A stretch of 64,000 nt of DNA from UBA2965 sp036526135. Lineage in GTDB: Bacteria > Pseudomonadota > Gammaproteobacteria > Pseudomonadales > Azotimanducaceae. The position numbers and the translations under genes were made by a program. Where the stretch lies: the NCBI GenBank assembly GCA_036526135.1, contig DATCZA010000018.1, positions 124,001-188,000 on the forward strand, read 5' to 3'. The notes beneath the pieces were generated by a model. That model was not told where the DNA came from, made no database searches, and was given only the letters and a program-made list of their open reading frames with translations. Each line of letters opens with the position of its first letter. Positions within the stretch are counted from its first letter, which is position 1. Below, piece by piece: positions 1 to 6,617 of this stretch.

Positions 1-844
1 GATACAGCGCCTGCACGTTCGACAACCCACCGCCCAGCACGATCACCGCCGGGTCAACGATGTTCACGATCTGAGCCAGGCTGCGCGCGAGCATTCGGGT
101 GTACAGGAAAAACGTCTGCTCCGAGCGCTCGTCGCGACGCTTGGCAAGCGTCTCCGTGGGGACGTCCTCGCTCCAAAGCTCGCGGTGCGTCTGCCGCCAC
201 CCGGGGCCGCTGAGGTAGGTTTCCACGCAGCCCGGCCGTCCGCAGTAGCAGGTTCTGACCGCCAGCCGAGATTCTAGCGCATTCGCCTGCTCGTGCCGGC
301 GATCCAGTTCGCTTCCCACCGAGATTTCCAGCGCTTCGTGCAGGCCCAGATAAGGCAGCGGCGTGTGCCCCCACTCGCCGGCCAGCCCATTCGGCCCGCT
401 CATCAGCCGTCCCCCGGTCACGAAGCCGCCACCCACGCCGGTGCCCAGGATGACGCCGAAGACGCTCCCATATCCCCGGCCCGTTCCGGCCATGGCTTCC
501 GAGAGAGCAAAACAGTCGGCGTCGTTGGCGATGCGTACGCGGGCCCCGAGCGCATGCTCCAGATCGAGCAGCAGCGGTTGCCCGTTGAGCCAGGTGGAGT
601 TGCAGTTCTTCATCGCGCTCCGCTGCGCCATCCAGATGCCGGGGGTGCCGATGCCCACGGGCAGATCACGCGCCTCGCCGGAGTCGCCGTCGAGCTCGGC
701 AACCATGCGCACGATGGCCGCAACGGTGCCGGCGTAGCTTTGCGACGGCGTCGCCGCCCGTCGCGTCGACAGCACCCGGCCGTCCTCCGCCAGCACGATG
801 CCCTTGATCTTGGTGCCGCCCAGGTCGATGCCGATGCGTTTCAC
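1..844 (-). CDS. ROK family sugar kinase, fructokinase (Mak)-like, 3' end cut off by the window
   Basis: This frame reads from a GTG at 844 to the window edge, so the C-terminus is missing. It starts with the ROK phosphate-binding motif DLGGTK. It continues with the sugar-binding stretch NSTWLNGQP, the ND and GTGVGGG motifs, GEWGH, and a zinc-type cluster CYCGRPGCVE. It ends in NIVDPAVIVLGGGLSN. NSTWLNGQP and GEWGHTPLP resemble E. coli Mak more than NagK, so fructose or another hexose is the likely substrate; this is an inference from similarity. The region between GEWGH and the cysteine cluster is longer than I remember for Mak. The GTG overlaps the ampD stop by 4 bases (GTGA), implying translational coupling. 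Confidence 0.85.
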   Translation of the reverse strand, partial: MKRIGIDLGGTKIKGIVLAEDGRVLSTRRAATPSQSYAGTVAAIVRMVAELDGDSGEARDLPVGIGTPGIWMAQRSAMKNCNSTWLNGQPLLLDLEHALGARVRIANDADCFALSEAMAGTGRGYGSVFGVILGTGVGGGFVTGGRLMSGPNGLAGEWGHTPLPYLGLHEALEISVGSELDRRHEQANALESRLAVRTCYCGRPGCVETYLSGPGWRQTHRELWSEDVPTETLAKRRDERSEQTFFLYTRMLARSLAQIVNIVDPAVIVLGGGLSNVQALY

Positions 845-1392
845 GGGCCCGCCAGCGCGCCGAGGTAACGGCACCAGTCGAAGGCGGGGCCCGGATCCGT
901 CTTGCGCTCCGGCGCGATTTCCTGGTGCCCAACAACGGCGTCCACGGACAGCCGCGGGTAGCGATCGAACAGGGCCCGGCTCACCGCAATAAGCGCCCGG
1001 TACTGCGCGTCGGCATAGTCCAGCTCATCGGTCCCTTCGAGCTCGATGCCGATGGCGTAGTCGTTGCACGAGGGCCGGCCGCACCAACCGGATGATCCCG
1101 CGTGCCATGCGCGCCGGTGGAAGGGAACGTACTGGGTGATTCGGCCGGCGCGATCGATGAGCAGGTGGGCCGAAACGCGCACGTCACGAAGCTCTGCCAG
1201 CCCGGGGTCCAGCTCATCGGGCAGGGAGTTGGTGAAGAGGCCGTCGACGAGATCGCCGCCGAAACGACCCGGCGGCAGGGATATCCCGTGGATCACGATC
1301 AGCGAGACGTCCTCGGGATCGGGACGCTCGTCGCAGTTGGGCGAGGCCCGGAACGGAACCCCGACGAGGCAATGGTCTTTCCTGACGCGCAA
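841..1392 (-). CDS. ampD: 1,6-anhydro-N-acetylmuramyl-L-alanine amidase AmpD
   Basis: AmpD is the cytoplasmic zinc amidase that strips the peptide from anhydro-muropeptides during peptidoglycan recycling. The protein carries VIHGISLPPG with the first zinc His near residue 35. It also has RVSAHLLI, WHAGSS, CNDYAIGIELEGTD and GHQEIAPERKTDPG, which supplies the second His and the Asp. The open frame extends upstream to an ATG at 1500, but that would run into nadC. The TTG at 1392 gives about 183 residues, close to the 187 of E. coli AmpD, and is the chosen start, with moderate certainty. The gene diverges from nadC and is translationally coupled to the downstream sugar kinase. Confidence 0.93.
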   Translation of the reverse strand: MRVRKDHCLVGVPFRASPNCDERPDPEDVSLIVIHGISLPPGRFGGDLVDGLFTNSLPDELDPGLAELRDVRVSAHLLIDRAGRITQYVPFHRRAWHAGSSGWCGRPSCNDYAIGIELEGTDELDYADAQYRALIAVSRALFDRYPRLSVDAVVGHQEIAPERKTDPGPAFDWCRYLGALAGP

Positions 1393-1423
1393 AACCTGTG
1401 ATCCGTGACCGGCACTGAAGCAG

Positions 1424-1441
1424 ATTCTATTGAAGTAGAAT
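1424..1441. promoter_or_regulatory. Inverted repeat with two opposed -10-like hexamers between ampD and nadC
   Basis: The sequence ATTCTA-TTGAAG-TAGAAT is an inverted repeat with 6-base arms and a 6-base spacer. Read on the plus strand, TAGAAT (1436-1441) matches the sigma-70 -10 consensus at five of six bases, about 38 bases before the nadC ATG. Read on the minus strand, the other arm gives the same TAGAAT about 30 bases before the ampD start. No good -35 box is visible for either. It could be a pair of overlapping divergent promoters or an operator. Confidence 0.35.
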
Positions 1442-1478
1442 GGCCCGCGCACAACTATCGGATATCGGAGGCAGCCCG

Positions 1479-2336
1479 ATGGCGCCCGACGGGTTCCCAC
1501 ACGCCGACGAGCTGGCAGACGCCGTGGGCGAAAGCGTGCGCGCGGCTCTTGCCGAGGACGTGGGCACCGGGGACATCACCGCGGAGCTGATCGCGCCTGA
1601 CGCCCGGGCAACCGCAGAGGTTATCACCCGGGACGAGGGCATTTTCTGCGGGGCGCCCTGGGTGCTCGAAACCTGCGCCCAGGTGGACGCCGCCATCGAG
1701 GTGACCCTTCACTGCGCGGACGGCGATCGCGTCTCGCCGGGGCAGACGCTCTTTGCTCTGAGCGGCCCCGCGAGGGGTCTGCTCACGGCCGAACGGACCA
1801 TGCTGAATTTCGTTCAGCTGTTGTCAGGGACGGCCACGGCGACGCGGCGCTACGTCGATCTGATCGCGGGCACGGCGGCTCGGCTGCTCGACACCCGCAA
1901 GACGGTTCCCGGGCTGCGCATGGCGCAGAAGTACGCCGTGCACTGCGGCGGCGGGCACAATCACCGGATCGGGCTCTTCGACGCTTTTCTGATCAAAGAG
2001 AATCATCTGGCTGCCGCCGGCGGTATCGCGCCCGCCGTGGCCAGAGCCCGCGAGCTCTACCCGGACCGGCCCGTGGAAGTGGAGGTGGAGTCCCTAAACG
2101 AGCTCGACCAGGCCCTCGCCGGCGGGGCGGACATCGCGCTCATCGACAATTTTTCGCTCGAGGATACGTCTGCCGCCGTTACGCTGGCTGCAGGACGCAT
2201 AGAGCTCGAGGCTTCCGGCGGTATCGATGAGGCCACGATCACGGAAATCGCCCGCGCCGGCGTGGACTATATCTCCCTCGGCGTTATCACCAAGAGAGTC
2301 ATTCCGCTCGACCTGTCCATGCGCTTCACGAGCTGA
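1479..2336 (+). CDS. nadC: Nicotinate-nucleotide pyrophosphorylase (quinolinate phosphoribosyltransferase)
   Basis: NadC converts quinolinate and PRPP to nicotinate mononucleotide in de novo NAD synthesis. Family signatures are ERTMLNFVQLLSGTAT, LDTRKTVPGLR, the active-site stretch HRIGLFDAFLIKENH, and the C-terminal IALIDNFS and EASGGI phosphate-binding segments. An in-frame ATG also exists at 1440, but GGAGG at 1467-1471 sits 7 bases before the ATG at 1479, so I chose 1479. This gives 285 residues, normal for the family. The gene is followed after 5 bases by the pilin accessory gene tfpZ, so the two are probably cotranscribed. Confidence 0.96.
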   Translation: MAPDGFPHADELADAVGESVRAALAEDVGTGDITAELIAPDARATAEVITRDEGIFCGAPWVLETCAQVDAAIEVTLHCADGDRVSPGQTLFALSGPARGLLTAERTMLNFVQLLSGTATATRRYVDLIAGTAARLLDTRKTVPGLRMAQKYAVHCGGGHNHRIGLFDAFLIKENHLAAAGGIAPAVARARELYPDRPVEVEVESLNELDQALAGGADIALIDNFSLEDTSAAVTLAAGRIELEASGGIDEATITEIARAGVDYISLGVITKRVIPLDLSMRFTS

Positions 2337-2341
2337 CGATC

Positions 2342-3079
2342 ATGACCCGTATCAGCGCCTTTCTGATCCATCTCGGAATCAGCTTCGCGATCTTTTTAGG
2401 GCTTGCCTATCTGGTCGTTTTCATCTGGTACCCCGACTTCTTCTTCAGCACCGACGGCGGCTGGCAGGGAATTCGCATCATCGTCGCCGTGGATCTGGTG
2501 CTCGGCCCCGCGCTGACGCTGATCGTCTTCAAGCCCGGCAAGCCGGGACTGAAATTCGATCTGACCCTGATCGGACTGTTTCAGGCAGCGTGCCTGATCG
2601 CCGGTGTGTACGTGGTCCACTCCGAGAGACCGCTGGCCATGGTCTATGTCGACGGGCAGTTCTTCAGCATGAGCGGCGACGACTACTCCGGGGTCGGATT
2701 GCCCATACCCGACCTGCGGGCCGTTCCGGGGAAGTCGCCCAAGTGGGTCACGGTGGAAATTCCACACGACCCGTGGATCTCGCAGGAAATACGCATGAGC
2801 GCCATGAGGAAGGGAACACCTCTGCGCACGCTTGCCGATCGGTACGCACCGTTTTCCGTAGAGGATGTCGACCTGGAGAGGGAAGCGTATCCCCTGAGCG
2901 AACTCGTCGACCGCGATCAGCTGACTCAGCAGATCCCCCTCTGGCTTGACGAGCACGGCGGCACCCTCGAGGACTACGCGTTCGTTCGATTGGCGACCCG
3001 ATACCGGTACGTTTTCCTCGGGATCGACAGGCGGGACGGGGCGATCGCCGGCGTGTTGGGAACGCCCGCTCCGCTGTGA
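2342..3079 (+). CDS. tfpZ: TfpZ-type type IV pilin accessory membrane protein
   Basis: This 245-residue protein has three hydrophobic segments (about residues 5-28, 40-60 and 72-92). The segments carry the family signatures FIWYPDFFF, GGWQGIRII, VDLVLGPALTLIVFKPGKPGLKFDL and VYVVHSERPL. A polar, presumably periplasmic domain follows. It matches the pilin accessory family of TfpZ in Pseudomonas aeruginosa, encoded next to particular pilin alleles and affecting surface piliation. Its exact biochemical role is not established. It lies between nadC and the ligase gene, on the other side of tRNA-Thr from the pilins, and converges with the ligase with only six bases between the ends. Confidence 0.85.
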   Translation: MTRISAFLIHLGISFAIFLGLAYLVVFIWYPDFFFSTDGGWQGIRIIVAVDLVLGPALTLIVFKPGKPGLKFDLTLIGLFQAACLIAGVYVVHSERPLAMVYVDGQFFSMSGDDYSGVGLPIPDLRAVPGKSPKWVTVEIPHDPWISQEIRMSAMRKGTPLRTLADRYAPFSVEDVDLEREAYPLSELVDRDQLTQQIPLWLDEHGGTLEDYAFVRLATRYRYVFLGIDRRDGAIAGVLGTPAPL

Positions 3080-3085
3080 GCCGAC

Positions 3086-5038
3086 TCAAAAAAACCAGCG
3101 CTGTGCGATCACGGGCTGGGTGTTTTCCACTTCCTGCTGACGCGCCTCGAGCTCGCTGACAAACTCACTATCGCCCCGTGCCCGGGCCATGCCGAGCAAC
3201 GCCTCGGCGTAACGAGCGGCCGCCGGCTTGTTTTGACGAGCCAGCAAACGAAGCCAGGGATATATGCGCAGGCGCAGCAGGGCCTCGGCTTCGGCATGAC
3301 GCCCCTCATCGCCGAGCTTGTCCATGAGCGCGTCGATACCCGGCACGAACTGAGGGTCCATGACCAGCGTCCTCAGCAGCAGCTCCTCTGGCGCCTCGCC
3401 GTTTTCAAGCAGGGGCAATACCGACGGGTTGCGCATGATGAAGTCGGCCATCAAAAGCAGCGTCAGCGTGTTCCACGGGTCAGCCCGCCCCGCCCGGCGA
3501 AAAGCATTCAGCGTCTCCTCGCCCAGATACCTGGACTCCGGGTTCTGTCGCAGTTTGTTGTCCAGCAGCACGGCTTCCGCCAGCAGGGGCACCCCCCGAT
3601 CTGCGTTGAGGGACCGGGCCATACCCGCAAAGCGAAGCATGCGCTCTGGACTCTTGCGCACCTCCTCCGTGAAGGGCACGTAGCGCTGGTTCTGCAGTAT
3701 GCCGGCTGTGGCGGTATCCAGACCGAGATAGAGCCAGGCCGTCCATCCAAACAGAACCGCCAACGTAACCCCAACACGAATCGGTCGCGCCTGAGTCGAG
3801 TCAACGGACCCGGATCCTTTCGAATCACGAAACGACGCTGCCACAGTAAGACCCAGCACGAAGCCGAGAGCGGGTGAGTAGACGACGAAGTTCACCAGGG
3901 CGTGCGCGAGCGCGGCACCAACGCCCATGGTCAGCCCGAGCCTGGCGAAAGCCTCATCTCCAGGCAAGGCGGCAAGGCGGCGAAAAAACACGATGACCAC
4001 GACGACCGCGAAGGTCACCATGGCGCAGAACAGTAACGGGCCGCCTTCCAGCAGCAGCTGCAGATAATCGTTGTGAACATATAGTCCGGCCGAATCCTGG
4101 TCTACGACCGGGCGCTGGAACCGATAGAGCAGGGGAAAGACGAACAACCCGATGCCGGTCGCAGGATACTCGGCATACATGGCCAGCGCCGAGCCAATCA
4201 AAGCCATTCGGACCTCAATATCGGCACCTGCAACACGGTCCGCCGCGGCTGCCTGGGCAGTCAGGGCCACGGACTGATCCGTCAGAGAGGCTCCCGCCAG
4301 CAGATACGCCGCGGCGGTCAACGCGGCCGCAGCAGCCACAGGCCGCCATCTCAATCGTCTGGCTATCGCGAGCCCGGCCCAAATAATGAAGGCCCCCGCG
4401 ATGACGAGCAGGCCTGCGCGGGATCCCGTGGCAAAAAGCGCGAGCGCCAGGATGAAGCATGCCGACAGATCCTTCCCTTCTACCCTCAACGACATGCCTT
4501 GGGACCCGGTCCTCAGCACAAAGTAACGATGCAGCCATGGCAGGAGAATCAGGCACAGGAGGGTCGCATAGTTGTTGGGGTCCGTCAGGGGCAGACGTGC
4601 ACGCACGCCTGCGCTGAACAGCAATACGACAGAGATCGCCGCAAAGGCCAGCACCGTCAGGGATACGGCCTTGTGCAACGCAAACGCAGCCTCCCCTGCG
4701 CCCCGGGCAAGGAGAAAGGCGAGCGGCGTGACGGCAACCACCCACGCCGGAACGAAGCTGGAGTCCTTGGAAAGGCTGAACTGGTAGCTGACGACGATGC
4801 CGACAATGGCCAAGGCCGGCAGCGCGAAAGTCACAGGCGAGGCGTGGACCTCTGTTGCAAGGCGCGGCGCCACCAACGAAAGCCCGCTCATCAGAACGAA
4901 GATCGCGCCAAAGAAGACGACGACATTGACGTCGCTGCCGTAAAACACGCAGAGGAGAAGGAAACAAACCCATCCGGCGGCTACAGCCGCCTGGCACGCC
5001 AGATCTCCTCGGGGAGCGCTGTCCGGTAGCGAGATCAT
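3086..5038 (-). CDS. Wzy_C family O-antigen ligase / PglL-like protein glycosyltransferase
   Basis: This is a 650-residue polytopic membrane protein with roughly ten to twelve hydrophobic segments in the first 430 residues. A long soluble C-terminal region of helical, TPR-like character follows (MARSLNADRGVPLLAEAVLL, ALLRLRIYPWLRLLARQ). The segment VHNDYLQLLLEGGPL has the conserved His-Asn and Glu-x-Gly pattern of the periplasmic Wzy_C loop. WaaL, PglL, PilO and TfpW share this fold and transfer lipid-linked glycans. With tfpZ and pilins alongside, pilin glycosylation is more likely than LPS ligation, but this is inference. The ATG lies 17 bases after the tRNA-Thr 3' end on the same strand, so it may be read from the same transcript. 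Confidence 0.82.
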   Translation of the reverse strand: MISLPDSAPRGDLACQAAVAAGWVCFLLLCVFYGSDVNVVVFFGAIFVLMSGLSLVAPRLATEVHASPVTFALPALAIVGIVVSYQFSLSKDSSFVPAWVVAVTPLAFLLARGAGEAAFALHKAVSLTVLAFAAISVVLLFSAGVRARLPLTDPNNYATLLCLILLPWLHRYFVLRTGSQGMSLRVEGKDLSACFILALALFATGSRAGLLVIAGAFIIWAGLAIARRLRWRPVAAAAALTAAAYLLAGASLTDQSVALTAQAAAADRVAGADIEVRMALIGSALAMYAEYPATGIGLFVFPLLYRFQRPVVDQDSAGLYVHNDYLQLLLEGGPLLFCAMVTFAVVVVIVFFRRLAALPGDEAFARLGLTMGVGAALAHALVNFVVYSPALGFVLGLTVAASFRDSKGSGSVDSTQARPIRVGVTLAVLFGWTAWLYLGLDTATAGILQNQRYVPFTEEVRKSPERMLRFAGMARSLNADRGVPLLAEAVLLDNKLRQNPESRYLGEETLNAFRRAGRADPWNTLTLLLMADFIMRNPSVLPLLENGEAPEELLLRTLVMDPQFVPGIDALMDKLGDEGRHAEAEALLRLRIYPWLRLLARQNKPAAARYAEALLGMARARGDSEFVSELEARQQEVENTQPVIAQRWFF

Positions 5039-5055
5039 AGTGGTTCCATGAGCTG

Positions 5056-5131
<76 letters not shown>

Positions 5132-5209
5132 ATTTGCCTGGCCCCAGAGGGCGCGCAGAATAGCCGGTTTTCAGACGGGACGGAAGGTCAACTCGGCTCG
5201 GTGGGGAGC

Positions 5210-5593
5210 TCAGGGGCAGCGGACTTTTTGAGGAAAGCGCATGCAGACCGTCACGCCGGTGTCATCCGTCGCCGTCACGTCGTAGCTCCCGCCGCCGCCG
5301 TCGGCGATGGAGTAGGAAAGCTCGCCGTCATCTCTCGGCGTCCAGCCGATGCCGGCGGTGATCGCCGCCGTGTTCGCCGCGGTCAGCAGATAGCTGCCCG
5401 TTCGCAGCATGCGGTCTTCCTGAAAGATCTCGATGGTCGAGATGTTGTTGACCAGAACCCCCTCTCGCGAGGTTTGTATGTAGCCCTGGTACAACGGCAG
5501 CGCTACTGCGGCAATGATCGCGATGATCGCTACGGCAATCATCAGCTCGATCAGGGAGAATCCGTGACTAGCTCGTCCTTTAATCATTGCCAT
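5210..5593 (-). CDS. Second type IV pilin, PilE-like with C-terminal cysteine pair
   Basis: The protein has a short leader ending in glycine, then FSLIELMIAVAIIAIIAAVALPLYQGYI. This is the classical type IVa prepilin cleavage site (G/F, Glu at +5) and hydrophobic N-helix. Cleavage and N-methylation by PilD are expected. The globular part is short (127 residues in all) and ends CMRFPQKVRC, two cysteines that could form a C-terminal disulfide loop. The first pilin has no such pair. It follows the first pilin on the same strand after a strong hairpin. It may be a minor or alternative subunit. ATG at 5587 is an equally possible start. Confidence 0.88.
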   Translation of the reverse strand: MAMIKGRASHGFSLIELMIAVAIIAIIAAVALPLYQGYIQTSREGVLVNNISTIEIFQEDRMLRTGSYLLTAANTAAITAGIGWTPRDDGELSYSIADGGGGSYDVTATDDTGVTVCMRFPQKVRCP

Positions 5594-5635
5594 GGTCCAA
5601 TGTTCCGGATTTAGACGGGTTCGGCGGACAACAGA

Positions 5636-5660
5636 CGAGGGACCCGAGACGGGTCCCTCG
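5636..5660 (-). terminator. Strong hairpin between the two pilin genes (terminator or attenuator)
   Basis: A perfect 10-base-pair stem (CGAGGGACCC pairing with GGGTCCCTCG) with a 5-base loop lies just past the first pilin stop. On the minus strand it is followed by TCTGTTGT, which is only partly U-rich. It could terminate most transcripts after the major pilin, or stabilise its 3' end while allowing some readthrough into the second pilin. Confidence 0.7.
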
Positions 5661-5675
5661 TAACTTGCTCAACCC

Positions 5676-6146
5676 TTAGATGCTGTTGAACAAAATCGTC
5701 GAAGCGCTCTGACCGCTGAACCCACCATAATTGGGCCTGGTCACTACAATCGTCAGATCACCGGCAGCGAAGGTTCCTGTCTTCGCAATACCGACAATGC
5801 CATTCGCATCGTCAGGGGCGACATTGTAGGGAAGGCCGCCGCCCGGAGCCGTGCCGCCATTGCTGTTCAGCAAACCGGCCCATCCCGCGGCATTCGCGTA
5901 CTGGGGCAATGCGTCGGCCGCTGCCAGGTTCAGCGTGCGGCCAATGGCCACGTCTGCCTGCACCTTGCGCATCTCGTTGGCAACCAGCCGGGAACCCTCT
6001 TCGAAGTGAGAGGTCACCTTCGCCATGTTCGAGTTTTCAATGTAGTCCTGATAAGCGGGCAATGCTACAGCGGCGAGAATACCGATGATGGCTACCACGA
6101 TCATCAATTCGATAAGGGTGAAACCCTTTTGCATCGCGTTTTTCAT
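5676..6146 (-). CDS. pilA: Major type IV pilin PilA
   Basis: This is the structural subunit of the type IV pilus. The leader MKNAMQKG precedes FTLIELMIVVAIIGILAAVALPAYQDYI, a canonical type IVa pilin N-terminus with Glu5. The full length is 156 residues, normal for PilA. The C-terminal region is rich in Gly, Ala and Asn and has no cysteines, so it lacks the usual disulfide-bonded D-loop. The protein ends STILFNSI, with a serine next to last. The gene diverges from pilB. A consensus sigma-54 promoter lies about 90 bases upstream, and a stable hairpin follows the stop. Confidence 0.95.
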   Translation of the reverse strand: MKNAMQKGFTLIELMIVVAIIGILAAVALPAYQDYIENSNMAKVTSHFEEGSRLVANEMRKVQADVAIGRTLNLAAADALPQYANAAGWAGLLNSNGGTAPGGGLPYNVAPDDANGIVGIAKTGTFAAGDLTIVVTRPNYGGFSGQSASTILFNSI

Positions 6147-6617
6147 CTTGATAAATGCTCCATATTTTCAAAGTCAAAACGTGGCAGCTCATGCGAAAGG
6201 CACTTGCGCCGCGGTTTTCGCACCCTGGGAAATGCAAACCTCGTGCCACTATGTATCTTCACTGGGTTCACGGTCCCTGCAGATCCCATTTTCTCTTTTA
6301 AGTCATAGAGTTATCGCGGAACAGCGACTTTGACCCCCGCGCCGCCAAGTGTCGCCCGTCGTCGCCTGTCAGTCTGCGGCTACGTCACAAGGTGACAAAT
6401 ACCGGCAGTTGCCGGAACGGGTCGCGAGTTGCCGTTACTGCCCCACGCCGGGAAAGATGATGACGCCGGACCCGTATCAAATCTGTGACGCCGTTAACGG
6501 CTCACCGGTGACGCAGGCAGCGACGTTTCCCGAGCGCCACCTGTAAGGTTTCACCAACAGCGCCACCAACCCGGTGGAATGCCCGGCGCTAGGTAACGAA
6601 AAGGATTGCACTGCCAA
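6147..6617. promoter_or_regulatory. pilA-pilB divergent regulatory region
   Basis: This 471-base region has no gene. It holds the sigma-54 promoter of pilA (6234-6248). Further upstream of pilA are an interrupted palindrome GTCAC-AAG-GTGAC (6384-6396), several TGTC/GACA words, the inverted repeat CCGGCA-GT-TGCCGG (6402-6415) and the direct repeat AGTTGCCG (6407-6414 and 6426-6433). Their distance, about 135-200 bases from the promoter, is where PilR enhancer sites lie in Pseudomonas. Their role here is inference. No convincing promoter for pilB was identified. Confidence 0.6.
6234..6248 (-). promoter_or_regulatory. Sigma-54 promoter of pilA
   Basis: On the minus strand the sequence reads TGGCACGAGGTTTGC, which fits the RpoN consensus TGGCAC-N5-TTGC exactly, with the GG and GC elements correctly spaced. 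Transcription should start near 6222, leaving a leader of about 75 bases before the pilA ATG. The rpoN gene itself is in this window at 51881-53356. The PilS/PilR two-component system would be the expected activator; it is not in the window. Confidence 0.93.
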
